64,000 nt of DNA. It comes from Epiperipatus broadwayi. Taxonomy: Eukaryota; Onychophora; Udeonychophora; Euonychophora; Peripatidae. The stretch is from contig JAQFVV010006199.1 of the NCBI GenBank assembly GCA_028023455.1, forward strand, positions 3,314,646 to 3,378,645, written 5' to 3'. The position numbers and the translations under genes are program-made. Numbering within the stretch: position 1 is the stretch's first letter; each line of letters starts with the position of its first letter. The notes beneath the pieces were generated by a model. The model did not search any database. It had not been told where the DNA came from and saw only the letters and a program-made list of their open reading frames with translations. Below, one piece after another: positions 11,271 through 23,690 of this stretch.

Positions 11271-14200
11271 AAATAATTAATGTTGAAGCAAAATTGCAAT
11301 AAACTATTAAATTAATGAATGGCATTTATTGAAATAAAATATTGTATTGGGCACAATTGGCTGATATAGGAACCATATTTTCAAAATATTTCAGCTTTGG
11401 ATAAAACATCAAATATTTTTATTATGTTTTATGAACTTATTAACATTTAATTTTTGCCTTGAATTTTAAGTTTTGAATATGATATAGCTAAATAAACAAT
11501 CTGCATTATTTAAAAAAAAGATGAATTAAAAAATTGACAGATAATAAAAGGGATTTACAGATTGGGCAATTTATAATGGACAAATAGAAACCTTTGCTGA
11601 TATAGATTAATCAAAATCAAATGATAGAGATAAGACCAAGAGATGGTTTAATGAAATTTTTGTTAAGATTCCTAATACAAATACTGTTCCTGTAAAAAAT
11701 TTTAATACTAGACTAGAATGATTTTGTTAAATTCAGAAAAATAATGAGATTTCATAGCATTATAAGGCATGGTAAGGCTATTAGCTCAAATAGGATTGTC
11801 GTTAAACATTACAACAAAATGGAAGTTCCAAAATCAATATGGTGAATTATTATTAAGATATGTAAGTTTGTTTACATTTTTATTTTATACTTTTATAAGT
11901 TAAATTTTAATTATAATTTTAATCCAATTATGAATATTTTTAACATTTCTTATATTTTTACATTTTATTTTTTTTCTTCTTAAATGGTATTGTTTTGGAT
12001 GATAATTTTGAGTTATACCACTATATTTGTTTTGATAATCACTGCTCATCATATAATTTTTTTTGTATAAATTTATAGTTAATTTATTTTTTAAAAATAT
12101 CTTTAATCTTTTTCAATTATGGTTAAAGTACAGATGTTATCATTATTCTTTCTATGAAAAATATTTTATGGAAGCATGATTTATAATTTTAACTCACGAA
12201 TAATTATGTAGAACTATAAAAAATTGACATAAGTTTTGCTTCTTTTATTTTTACAAAGTTTTAACAATTAAATATGTAAAGAAAAAGTAAAAAATTAAGC
12301 AGAATTAGACTTGAAATATTACTTAATTATTTAGCATTATGGCCTTAAACATAAAGAAATATGAAAAGATTTTAATCAGAATGGTTTTATTAATTTTTTT
12401 AATTCTGCTATTGTATGCATAGATTGGAAACATTAATTGTAGGTTCTTGGTTTGTTTGATTCACATGGTTGTCAGTTAAAGCAGAGATATTTAAATTTTA
12501 GTTCTGAAGCAGATAAACACTGTGATCATGCATATTTCTGAATATATTGATGAAACTCCAGCAGCATCAAGGAAGAGTAAACCCAGATATTGTAGATCTA
12601 GAAAAAAGTATGTTATGAAATCTTATAAGAAGCCTATATTTACAATATGATTATGCAGTTATCTGAAAGGTTTTTTGACTGAAAATGAAGAAAAGAATCT
12701 TGATTTAAGGTATGTTTTATGTGATCAAACTGTCTTGAGTTAGTAGTAATTTAGCTTGCTTGATATCTTTTCACACATTTTTTATGATGCAACATTTTCT
12801 GATATATAATTGGAAGAATATATGAACAAAATATAAAAACAGTTAAGAGAGTAAATTTAGCATGTCAATAATATTTCTTATAGTAATATTTAATTGCATA
12901 TCTAGAAATTTGATAATACTAAGAACATAGTGCCAGCTAACTTTCTAGAAAAGGTGTTTTTATGCTAGCCAGCTTTCTAGTAAAGGTTTTTTTTATAAAT
13001 TATTTTAACTCTATGGAAAATAATTCGGAGAATGTAAACTACAATCTGAAGTTACTTTTTAAGTATCATGGGGCAGAATTGTATTTCAGTCTATTGTTGC
13101 TAAAGTTATATGCTTATAAAATAATGTTTATTACTTAGATGAAAAAATACACATTATAGAATTAAATGATAATATCCAATCCTAAAAAAAAAAATTACAA
13201 AGTGTTTATATCTTTATTAAGAAAATTTCTTACTTCTAGGAAGGATCTCTAATTTACCATTCTGTTTCTACAAAATCACTGATAAATATTTAAAATAAAG
13301 AGAACGAAAATCTGTGGAAGGCTATTGTATCAAATTTTGTATTTGCTATGTCTTTTATTTAAAGATCTTATATTTTCTCTATTGAAGTTTTCCAGAATTT
13401 AATAATTTTAGAAGCCTTTAGAAGTCTATTTTCTAAATAGAGCTATAAGTTGAAATTAGATCAATAAAGATTTTACTTGTCTTTAATTTCTTTGAAAGTT
13501 CTTTTCAAGGTGAGTAGTAAAAAATAGAATTGTTATAACAACTTTATTCTAGTCTACATATAGCCTGTGCTAAATATAATTGTTTCTTACTTATTAACTT
13601 ATTACCATAATGTTGGTAAGATTCTCTTGTAAATAATAATGTAGTAAAAATGAAGAACAAGGGGATGAGACATATATAGACATGAAAATTTTAATTAAAT
13701 CATAATTGTATTTGATTTTTTTTTTTTAGAATAAACACTGTGTAAACTGTATTATTGATATATTTCTGTTTTTGCTATTATACAAATATTGATAGATTAT
13801 TGTTATAGAAAATGAATATATATGATTTACAATAAAACATTGTAGTTGATTAATTAGTCACACATGTTGATACTCAGATATTTGATCTCATTAATAGGTT
13901 TGTTTTTATATATACATTTAATTTTACTTGACACTGCCACTTTCAAAACTTGCGATTAGTTTTTAATAGCACACAAAGCAGTTCAGCTCAATAGTATATA
14001 AAAACCTATTTGTATTTTACTTGTGTAGGGGTCATGTGATATTCAAACACCCAAGTGCCAGATTGACCACAGTTGGTTTATTCAGTCAACCAAATTAATA
14101 TTTCTTTTTTATTTTACAAAGTTGATGATTTATCCAATCTAGTTATGAGAAATGATAGATTTAAGAGCTAAAAGTTTCTTGATCAATTCTCAGCAGAAAA

Positions 14201-15122
14201 AACTAAAAATTTATTAGATTGCTCAATTGAATGCAACTGTTGTGCCCAAGCTATCACTTTGATTCTTAAAGATCATACAATTTCCCAGGATATTGGCTAT
14301 ATGATTCTTTATTTTTATTACCTTATTCTTTACATCAATTTAATATTAATATATGACAATATCTATAATATAAAAATTAAAAAAAGTTCAGATATAAAAA
14401 TGAGAATTGAATATCTAATAACCACTATAACTGTTTTTTTTTTTTTAAATTATAGTTGTAATTATTTGTTTTATAAAGTATTACACACAAATTAATTTTT
14501 AAATTGATTCAAATTATAGTTAAAGATATCTAATTTTTCACACTCAGATGCAATTTTAGAAATTTCAAAGGTTGCTTAATCATCATATTTTAAATTTAGA
14601 ACCAATTATTACTTTTGAAAGTTCATCTAAATTTAAAAACAAAAGTTAAATATCTTCCACATAGATATTTCACAAATCAGGGTTTAAAAATCTAATTAGA
14701 ACAGACCATTGTGCTTGAAGGCTTATCCAAATTTATGATAAAATCAAATTAATTTCAAATCAAATATTTCACTGAGAGATTAAAAACCTAATTAAAATAA
14801 GATTCTGAATAGTGTTTGTATTTAATTAACAAAATTAATTAAAATATCTACTTGACATAAATTATATTTATAAGTGTAATATGAAAAACCAAAAATTATC
14901 AAAATATGTTGAGAGTATGATGCCAAATGCTGCACATTTGATTGAGCCAAATATTTTCAACAAGTAAGTTCTATTTCCCGACTGTCTTAAAATTCTAATG
15001 ATTTATAGTTTAAGAAGCAGGACAAATTAAATGTGATAACGTGTTGGAGAACGATAGCATCATTGTTTTCAACACATTGGGCTGAACTTTATTTTTATTA
15101 TTATTATTTACTTCTGATATTA
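11271..15122. other. AT-rich region, no identified gene
   Basis: Mostly AT-rich with no recognised family. Two less biased patches read as possible decayed coding. One is around 11545-11700 (plus strand, including DRDKTKRWFNEIFVKIP). The other is around 12440-12600 (including DSHGCQLKQRYLNFSSEADK). I cannot match either to a family. A TA/T-rich stretch lies at 13.7-13.9 kb, and the open frame at 14259-14495 looks like composition only. Confidence 0.4.
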
Positions 15123-15410
15123 TTAGAGGAGATTTGAACACAGACTGTCAAGCTTGCTTACCATCTTATATAACCAATATATATGACCACGTACATGTAA
15201 AAAAACAGAAATGATCTTCAATATAAATTGAACACTGATTACATATACGTGTAAGAAATGATGATCTGGACCAACTGATGAGTGCTGGTTCATCACGAAA
15301 TACGTATATTGGAAATCATTTATCTTTTTCTTATGTATACGGTTATGTGTATTGATTATATAAGTCAGAGTGGATAGTTAAAAGGAGGTATTCAAATCCT
15401 ACCTAATTAC
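15123..15410 (+). repeat. Short repeat with hammerhead ribozyme, copy 2, with inverted flanks
   Basis: The centre is a hammerhead ribozyme (15261-15319). Downstream it runs through ATCATTTATCTTTTTC, TTATATAAG and a GGATAGTTAAAAG block into the B-box-like GTATTCAAATCC (about 15388). Upstream (15123-15225) the same series is present inverted: GATTTGAACACAGAC, TCTTATATAACCAATATA, then AAATGATCTTCAATATA. The element is therefore an inverted pair of tRNA-like arms around one ribozyme. The left arm includes an inverted copy of the ribozyme's own 3' strand. Confidence 0.75.
15261..15319 (+). ncRNA. Hammerhead ribozyme, copy 2 (best copy)
   Basis: CTGATGA (15275-15281) is followed by stem II (15282-15296, GTG paired with CAC, inner loop CTGGTTCAT) and GAAA (15297-15300). 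The perfect palindrome ATACGTAT (15300-15307) serves as stem III, with A at 15308 as the nucleotide 5' of the predicted cleavage point. Stem I is CCAA (15271-15274) against TTGG (15309-15312), continued across an internal loop by ATGAT (15261-15265) against ATCAT (15315-15319). Every conserved core nucleotide of a type I hammerhead is present. The palindromic short stem III would favour dimeric ribozymes. Cleavage activity is inferred. Confidence 0.88.
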
Positions 15411-16429
15411 ATTTAAAGTTCAGTATATACATTATACTTATATTCAAATATTACTGATATTATTAATATACTTTTAGTTGCATGACCTTAAAGTCCATAG
15501 TTAGGACCTTCTTCAAGCTATCAATATTGCTTTTATACAAATACAAACAGATATTTTTTATTATTTTTGAAATATTTATATATTTAGTCTGTAGTTAAAC
15601 TTATAATTTTTTAAAAAAAAAATGTAATTATTAATCTGCAGTCACATATTTGTTGCAAATATTTACATTTATATAAAACTTCAATTAAAATAACATGTAT
15701 AAAATAATGTTAATTAAATCAAATGTATATTTGTGAATGTGTTTTAAAATATCTTTTTAATTAAGGCCATATGTGTTTTGTATTTCTCACTTTAAATAAA
15801 TTTTCCTTTATTTATTACACTAATTACTCTAAAAAAAATCAGTAATCTATTCGTTAATTTGCACAAACTTAAGTTTTTGAAAGAACGATCTTTTATATTT
15901 TAACATTTAATTTTCTTAATTTTCTTCCTATGTTTGTAACTAAAAATAGTGTACAGTATTTTGTTGATAGGTCAAAAATAAATAAATAAATAAATAAAAA
16001 TTCAACTGTTAATAAATAATTAATGTGACTAATAAAAAAAATCATACATTATCTTTTTGAGAATTACCAATCTACCGCAGAATGATTTTTTTGAGTTTTA
16101 TCCCGTTTCTTTAATTTTTATCTTCATTTTCACATCAATCAAGCAAATTTTATTATCTTATTCCTTCATTTCACATATGGTCCTTTTATAACTTTCTTGG
16201 AATATAATTAGGATTTTATCTGTTTAGCTAATGCCATCATTTTTAATAGTGTGGACTTAAGGCGAAAGCGCTAGGCATTTATGTATTATTTATTTGTTAA
16301 TTTTATATAAAATATTATTGTTTCAGTCGGTAACAACAGCCGTGTTGTTTTATTACCATAGTGAAAAGACCAGTTATATTTTAGCCTTTTAATTTTTTCA
16401 AATGATATCAGATAATATCTGTTACGTCA
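15411..16429. other. AT-rich sequence, no gene seen
   Basis: No coding remnants. It includes a short AAAT run (15977-16000). At 16261-16276 the string GGCGAAAGCGCTAGGC resembles the 3' half of the ribozyme-like motif described elsewhere, but lacks a convincing 5' half. Confidence 0.5.
15977..16000. repeat. (AAAT)n microsatellite
   Basis: About six AAAT units in tandem. Confidence 0.9.
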
Positions 16430-16469
16430 ACCAATTAATACCTCCAACACTCCTCAAATCCTTATAAAC

Positions 16470-17690
16470 TCCACAATATAAATGTTGTTCTCAGTACAGA
16501 ACCAAATTTTCACTCCCTAAATTCCCCATTACAGCACTATTCGAATTGATAAAACAATACAAATTAACAGAGGGCATACACCGGATCCTCACTCACCCAA
16601 ACGACAGATACATTGCTGTCGAATTTGCCACTTGGGCTTTCTGAAATGAATTTAAATCCAATTTCAAAAACTAGACAACAAATTCTTTATATATGTTGAT
16701 ACAAACAGACCTGCTACCCTTATCGGAACCCTCAAGAATTGTATCATGGGCCTTGACAATAATCTCCTCCAAGAAATCCTTTTACCTTACGGGAAAATCC
16801 AGAATTTCGCATATATGCCAGTAGACAAGACGATCAAGTCCATCCTATCCAACACTGCATCATTTCAAATTTAACTAAGAAAAGGCTTAGGGCCCACTGA
16901 CATACCAACTACCATTAAAGCAAAAGGTTGTCCAATGATACTTTCCTTCATTCATCACCCAATTTTTCATTCGCCTAAGAACACATCTCATAAAAGAATG
17001 CCCAGCAAAAATATGCACTTCTTATGATCAAAAGGAAAATGTTTCACAAATGTAAAGCACCTCATACACTCACACCTGCTAATGTCACACATAATGAAAT
17101 GCCAACCACAAACACTCCAGGCCTGCATACTGCTGAAGCTGAAATCGAATCCTACAATAGAGTAACCAACATCAAAAACCTTATGAATCCTACTAAACTC
17201 AAGGAAAAACCATACAATGACAGATACAAATAGCATATCAAAACCCAAATGGCACCAAGCCCAGAGATAACTCACAGAAACCAGACAACTTACCAAAAAG
17301 CTCAAAATCAAAAGAACCAAATAATGCCTATAGATGCAAAAATCTAACAATCTCTTCTGACGATACAGATGATGCACCTCTCAGTATAGACCATCAAGAC
17401 CATAACAATGCACTCAGAACCCCAAGACCTCTAAGATCAAAACCAGTGGTTTCTATCACTAAATCTATAATGGACACATCAAAACTATCAATATCCTATA
17501 TGAATTCATCCCATATGAAAGCTCCCACACCTACAAAAAATAGATCTTCACCACCCATCTCGGACTATGACTCAGACATCTTTCAACCTACCCCCTAATC
17601 TAATAATAAACAAAAATCTTCCAAACTTCAAAGGCCTACTCTGAAGAAGAGGACTGCACCTATTACCTCTTCCAGCCAAACTACCTAAAT
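16470..17690 (+). pseudogene. LINE B ORF1 (gag-like)
   Basis: The N-terminal reading from about 16481 includes FPITALFELIKQYKLTEGIH and NDRYIAVEFATWAF, followed by a stop. The next block has PYGKIQNFAYMPVDKTIKS and then GPTDIPTTIKAKGCPMILSF near 16895, matching LINE A. The zinc-knuckle region around 16960-17040 is badly decayed: Cys and His are scattered over two frames. Downstream is a long Thr/Ser/Pro/Lys-rich tail as in LINE A. Expected role: RNA-binding nucleocapsid-like protein of the LINE particle. Several stops and frameshifts are present. Confidence 0.7.
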
Positions 17691-17929
17691 TCTCCTTTCC
17701 CTACAGTGTAAATTCTATTCTGGAAAAAAACAAGAGGAAGGTACAAAGCACACCTAAAAACTCTCAGTCATGAATCACACAATGAAACTGAGCTCTTTCG
17801 AGCTGATTTCCACAGGCAATCCTTTCCAGATCAGAAATTCAGTGATCACAAGGACCATTACAACCTTCAATCAAAGATTTCGCTGGCGGTAAAACCAAGC
17901 AGCAATAATCTTTATGGATAGGATCAAGT

Positions 17930-18600
17930 GCCAAATCATTGGTCTTAAGATCAGGGGAATTAATTCTACTGACTGTTTATATGCGATTAGGCATTTTTTT
18001 CATCTTACATCTCCTCATATTTTATTCTTAGGAGAGACCAAATATCATCTAAACTCCAACCCTCACATAATTCTGAACTGTCAAAACTGAGCTTCACTTT
18101 TCTGTCTACTAATACATCAACTGCTGGAGGGGTAGGAATCATCATTAATAACAGGAAACCACCTTCTTCCTATAAAGTGCTTTACCATGATGCCAATCTC
18201 ATTGCAATCAAGCTTATATACCAATCTAGTGAATTCATTGCAATATACATATACTTCCAGAACAACCCATTGACCTATTCTAGAATAATACACACCATAA
18301 ATCTCATCACTGCTAACAACACAGGTCCTACAATCCTCTTAGGGGACTTCAACCTGCAATATGATGTGTTCACATGGAAATACCTTCATCTCTTAGCCAG
18401 GGGTTTCATAAATGGCAGAGGTTTCTTCCCTGCAGATGCATACTCATTCTATACGAAGAGCTCTAGAACACTGATTGACCTAATGTTTTACACCTCAGAG
18501 CTGCACTATGGTTTGGAAGCCAAGCTTCTTCTCAGACCATCTTGCCCTGATAGCGTCTCTAGATCTGGACTCCTACACTCCCATAGACTACAATAAAACA
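17930..18600 (+). pseudogene. LINE B apurinic-type endonuclease
   Basis: Motifs in order are IIGLKIRGINSTD (about 17947), PHILFLGETKYH (about 18016, the metal-binding Glu), the GGVGIIINNRKPPSSY block (about 18127), TILLGDFNLQYD (about 18328), ADAYSFYTKSSRTLIDLMFY (about 18436) and, in another frame from 18508, FFSDHLALIASLDLD. These are the E, GDFN, IDxxF and SDH signatures of the exonuclease/endonuclease/phosphatase fold. A single frameshift at about 18510-18530 separates the SDH motif from the rest. Otherwise the active-site residues appear conserved. Confidence 0.88.
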
Positions 18601-19320
18601 ATCAGAATTATAACTAAAGCTGCTGCCACGGAAGTTGTTTTCTCAGATGCCTACATACTCTTTGAAAAAATTGACATTCTTAACATAAATCCAGAGAAAG
18701 CCTGGTTCACCTTCACAGGTATCCTCCAAACCATAATCATACAGCACACCAAAAACATAAAGGGTCAACAACCCTTATGAATGAGCTTGATCTGCTACAC
18801 CATAGGATTAAAAATTTCTCAAGTGTACAAGCAGAAACAAGCTGCAAATGCTGAAATAATAGCAACAAAGAATGCTAGGTTATACTTACCTGGCCAACAC
18901 TGCTGGAAATGTGGCTATCTCAGATGGGCTCTGGGGGCAAGGAAGAAACAAAAAACTCCTTTGTCGCTCCTCATCGGTGGTAGCCATACCTCCGTCAAAC
19001 AAATGCTCATTCAAATAGAGTCATATTTCAAAAACCGCCTATCAAACTCTGTTACCTACCCCACAAATCAGTGGCATAAGACATCACAAAACAATGAACA
19101 TGGAATAACTATATCAAACATCAAAAACCGCTTGGCCACCCTACTGTCCAATGTCCACCCAGGACTACACAGTATTCCAAAGTTCATACTTATGCACCTT
19201 GAGAATTTCACAGCTCCCATAGTATTAAAACTAATTAACCATCTTGCAAACAGCAAAAAAATGATCCCCAAACTTTGTCCCATAGCAATGGTCCCCTTTC
19301 TTAAAAAAATCAGGACACAT
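18601..19320 (+). pseudogene. LINE B linker ahead of RT
   Basis: Open in one frame from 18508 through a TGA at 18778-18780 to 19338. It contains LYLPGQHCWKCGYLRWALGA and HGITISNIKNRLATLLSNVH, the single-copy counterpart of the segment triplicated in LINE A. No catalytic motif is expected here. Confidence 0.75.
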
Positions 19321-20250
19321 CTGCTCTATCTAGCATAAGACCAATCTCCATGACTCCAATTCTGTTAAAGGTCATTGAAGGTGTGATCATACAAGATGTT
19401 ATTCTGGACAACATATCCCAGTTGCAATTTGCAAAGAAGGGCTCATCCACACTCTCTGCAATCAGGGAGGTAAAAATTCTCTGAGATCATATCAGATCCA
19501 AGAATCTGTACAAACCCATTACCATTCAGCTAGACATCTCTGAAGCATTTGATTCAGTAGATGTTAACATCCTGCTCAATTGCCTCTCAGCACTAGACAT
19601 TCCTACTCAAATCATTCAGATATTGGACAATCTACTAAACAACAGATTGTCCACATTTCCCTGAATTTTTCTTTACAGATGTTTTATTCCTTCAAAATCC
19701 ATACCCCAAGGATCTCCACTTAGCTCTCCTATTTATACTCTACTTAAACCCCCTTCTTAAACAGATTGAGCAGAACTTCCAGGAATCTATATCCCCAGCT
19801 GAAGAAACACTGTAAAGCATTTGCCTAAATGGATGATGTCCTTGTCACCTTACTCTCCCAAAAATATCTAGAACCTCTCATCCAAATAATCAAAAAATTT
19901 TCCGAATCCTCCAAACTTTCCTCCAACCTCAATAAGTCATTGGCCTGGAAAATCAACACCGGCAAGAAGATATCATCACCTTTCTCAGCAGACCCCCAAA
20001 CTTTTTGAGGTTTCCATATACAAGTCACCCAAGCCATTCAATACAAATACAGAATTCCATCATTGAAGCCACCACCAACACAGTTAAAACCTCAAGCTTA
20101 TTTATCACTCAAGGAAAATCTCTCTCCTCAATATCAAGGTAATCAAAGATTAGCTACTATCTACCCATAATTAACATACAAAGACTTTCAATACAAAAAT
20201 CAAACGAATCTGCAGGCTGTTGTGGAATGGTAAAACACCCATAGAATTGA
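19321..20250 (+). pseudogene. LINE B reverse transcriptase
   Basis: Motifs are SSIRPISMTPILLKVIEGV (about 19326), KPITIQLDISEAFDSVDVN (about 19513, first catalytic Asp), SIPQGSPLS (about 19699) and FA-stop-MDDVLVTL (about 19820). The Tyr codon of the YMDD-type box has become TAA (19826-19828), so the catalytic Asp pair is encoded but lies behind a stop. A frameshift near 19320 joins the previous block. Downstream, SLKENLSPQYQGNQR corresponds to the thumb region of LINE A. The copy is certainly inactive. Confidence 0.88.
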
Positions 20251-21000
20251 ACCATGCAGTGACATAGTAAAAAATGGTATGTCTTTATGCAACATTTTCT
20301 ATATATTACCAAAATTACTCTTTGATCCACATCCTACAAAAGAAATTTCCCCAGATTTACGACAACCAGTCATTCCATCAGACAGACCTCCACCTTCAAA
20401 GATAGTCTAAATCAGATACTTGACTATCTTTTCACTCACAATCCACTCCTAGTATTCAGACAAAAATCTCCATTTGGGATGTCATCCTCTATTTTCCACA
20501 CAACTCTACCATTTCTTACCTCGTAGTAACAATCACTTCACCAGTTTTTCAACATCTCAACTCCAAGGTTCCTGGACTTTCTTGTAAAAATCAACCTGAA
20601 TTCATTCCAGACAAACTGTTCCTCACTACAGGAGGTTCCTCAAGAATATAGATCCTATAGCACAACTCCATAGAACCTGTGAAACCTTTGATCATATGAT
20701 AAATGATTGCCCAGCATATGACAAAATCAGAACTTTCATTACTTACCACTGCCACATTTCCCTGAACAAAATCTTAAATGCTGCTTCCTGTCCAGGGATT
20801 ATGTCACCACAAGACTCTCAACCTTTCTCACTTATGCCATCTGGATGGCCAGATGTCGCTAGTTTACCTTTTCTCATCCCAAGCCTGAAAACACATTCAT
20901 TTCCAAGCTAAAGGAATTTCGCCATAAGGACAGAATAATCTCTTCCAGATTTTTATTTGACAATACGTGGAGCCTGATTAAGCCGGATTAACAACACCAG
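20251..21000 (+). pseudogene. LINE B C-terminal region
   Basis: The block RTCETFDHMINDCPAYDKI (around 20668) matches the Cys/His motif CSRGETFNHLLNICPGYNGI of LINE A, and FLFDNTWSLI (around 20955) matches its end. It is broken by stops and at least one frameshift. Confidence 0.75.
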
Positions 21001-21399
21001 TAACCACATCAGAACATTTGGTTGCCTGACTAACATGGATAATTATTATTTTTGATTTATAATTGTATCATTATTACATATGGTTTTTCAATAAAATTAT
21101 TTATAAATAAATTTTATTTATAATATGTTTTTGTTAATCCCAACGTACATCTTTCTATACTTTAATGTATGGTATGCAGTCTTATTATTACTTTTTTATT
21201 ACCAACAGACTAACAAATAAGCACTGGTGAAGCATATTAATTAAAAATCTTTTTTTTTCAAGTATATAGACAGATTTTCTTTTAATATTAAATTATTTCT
21301 GTGAAAAACACTCTATCCAATCTTAATTATAAGATAAATTTATTGTGTTTCCATTTGTATAAATAATTTAACCAAAGTATAAAATGGAAATTGATATTT

Positions 21400-21530
21400 A
21401 TAACTAATAATTGATCATTTATAATGCATCATTATCTTTATTTTTTTGAAAATCCATTGAACACTGTTTTAATCTCTTTAATATTTTATTTGCAAAATCA
21501 ACCACATCACTATCAAAACCAACATATATT
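21400..21530 (-). mobile_element. Small decayed RTE-type fragment
   Basis: TTTTGAAAATCCATTGAACACTG and the following TTTAATCTCTTTAATATTT and TTTGCAAAATCAACCACATC resemble, in order, the minus-strand RTE copy at 43.96-44.12 kb. Short and diverged; the boundaries are rough. Confidence 0.4.
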
Positions 21531-22720
21531 TTTATTTTTTTTTGCTTCCTATTGTAGTTTATGAAGTTATTTTCTCAAACAGATGTAAAAAGTTTGGAAA
21601 TATAGAATTATCCCATCTACATTATCAGATAATCTTATCATATTCATAAAGTTTATAATTTATAAATTGAGTGCAAAATGACAAGTCAGACACATTATTT
21701 CTTATTATAACTTCTTTTAATGTTACTTTAAATATAGCTTGTTTTTTTAATTGGTATGAATTCAAAGTTTGCAGTAAAGTTTGTAATATTAAGGGCCTCT
21801 CCATTTTTAAAGGCAAGATATAGCAGAGCACAATGGTAACAAAAGGTTAAAAATGTTATGAAGGCAAACAATGTTTTAAAATTTTATTATTTTTGAAATA
21901 AATTATTATTATTATTATGATGATGATGTTTCAATAATATACTTTATTGTCAACAAAGGTTACATGATATTTACATACTTATGCCTGAGCTACAATGGCA
22001 TGATGATTTTTACAGATTTGGTTTGATAAAGATTTTCATTACTAATTACATAAGGATGGATGTGTTGAATAGGGGTTTACATCTATTACATCAGTTAACC
22101 TATTCAATTACAATACTTTAGAAACCCTGGGTCTCCATAGTAGATTTTTTCACATTATGGTATTTTTGTTATTGCTATCATTGTTTAATTTTACTATTCG
22201 TTTCTGATCTTGTTGATAGTTAGTGTCCCTCCTTCCATCTCTCATTTATATTATGTTACTGTCTTTGCTCATTGATCAAAAGTTTTATTCATTTGTTCAG
22301 CTGTGTGAGAATCCATATTTTATATTGCCCTTTTATTTTGTTGTTCATTGTTGGCTTTTTTTGAATATGCTGGGCTTATATGATGACTAGTTTTGCATGC
22401 TCTTATAAATTAGCTTGTAATTTTAATAGTAACAAGGTGGCTGCATAGATATCTGAATGTGAAATTTTTGCATCTCTATTTCTTATTTGTTGTAGCTTGT
22501 TGTAAAATGTTGCCAGATGTCACCTGGTATTATTTCCCAGGCTGAATAACATCATGTGCACCAAAATGTATAAAGTCCAAAGATTGCTGCTTGTGCTGTA
22601 GTGGTTGTCTGCTTGTGTGTAAAATCTGTTACTGTTGTATAGTTTGTCTTGTTCTATATTGACTTAGCATATTGTTTCATGTAGTATTTATCACTGTACA
22701 ATTGTAAAATATGCATTGTT

Positions 22721-22792
22721 GTGTTTCTTCAACAGGCATAGGTTGTAAAATATGCATTGTTGTGTTTCTTCAACAGCATGGCATAGGTTTCA
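22721..22792. repeat. Short tandem duplication inside LINE C
   Basis: The segment containing TGTAAAATATGCATTGTTG and GTTTCTTCAACAG occurs twice in a row (about 36-39 bp apart), the second copy with a small GCATG insertion. Confidence 0.85.
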
Positions 22793-23074
22793 GAATGGGT
22801 CTATTGACCTATAAAGACAATGATATTGTAAAAAATAGGATGTTGCTAGTGCAAATAGATTTAGTTTAATCAAGAACTCAAAGAACCTTGGTTCCACTGA
22901 CCATTTTCTGAAGTTTTTAAGGAGTTTCTTGTTGTTTACTCCCCAGCATTGGGCTAAAGGTCTGGTTGTTTGTGGCTGGGTTGATCAACTCGTATGTCTG
23001 CCAGTATGTATATTTGCTATCAAATGTGAGTGTTGCAGTTTTGACATTGATTTGTGCTGAGTGCGCTAATAATA

Positions 23075-23690
23075 CTAGATATACATATGTGGTTGATCTG
23101 TAGGGATTATTTCAAGGAGGTTTTGTAGCTGCTGAAACCATGCAGTGATCTTTGTCAGTAGCTTTATTGTTTTTTTTGTGTGTGGAACACATATATTATG
23201 TGTAGCTCCAGACCATTCCATATAGTTGGTTGACTGAGTTGTATGATTAAAATGGCTACAGTTTTCCAATCCCATAGTAGTTGGTCCAGAGTGATGATAT
23301 GACCATTGTAAAGTTTTTTGTAAAGTTGACAATAGGAGAATAATATGCAATTCTTGTTGTTATGAGTACATTAAATAGGTGCACCTTTGAATGTAGAGAT
23401 AAGTATGCATTTGATAAAAATGTGGCTATGTTTGTTGCTTTCTGTTTGAGCTTACTTTGAAGTATTTGTCTCATTCCATGTGCTGTCAGGTAAATTAGGA
23501 ATCCAAGAAATGGAGTAGGTTTTCCTTGATATAGCTGTGTGTAGGGTTTGTTAGTATAGATGAATCATGCTGATGTTTTGCCTAAGTTGAATTGTAATTT
23601 GTGCATGTCTGTGTAATTTTGTAGTATTCTTTCTAATACTGGCATTTTCTTATATGATGTTAGAAATACTGTCACACCATCCATGTATTA
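23075..23690 (-). pseudogene. LINE C RT C-terminal half
   Basis: This covers the RT from the mutated YMDG box through the thumb. Open stretches at 23256-23474 and 23075-23350 are in different frames, joined by a frameshift around 23270-23340. RQILQSKLKQKATNIATFLS leads into YLSLHSKVHLFNV; later QNLLEIIPTDQPHMY is readable. It is non-functional because of the Asp-to-Gly change in the catalytic box, the truncation and the frameshift. Confidence 0.75.

Larger units (their letters stand above)
16430..21110 (+). mobile_element. LINE B: near full-length APE-type non-LTR retrotransposon
   Basis: Same module order and motifs as LINE A but with the ORF1 N-terminus kept and no large insertion. The run of modules is ORF1 (about 16470-17690), endonuclease (about 17930-18600), linker, RT (about 19300-20250), C-terminal Cys region (about 20400-20990), then an A/T-rich 3' end with AATAAAATTATTTATAAATAAA near 21090. 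Base composition is clearly richer in C and A on the plus strand than the surroundings. Stops and frameshifts occur in all modules, so it is an inactive copy. The 5' boundary is a composition-based estimate. Confidence 0.9.

Noticed and set aside
14259-14495. 78-codon plus-strand open frame
   Set aside because: Tyr/Ile/Leu-rich reading of AT-rich sequence; nothing supports coding.
16988-17377. 129-codon minus-strand open frame
   Set aside because: Antisense of LINE B ORF1 with a Cys/Phe/Trp-rich reading. A shadow, not a gene.
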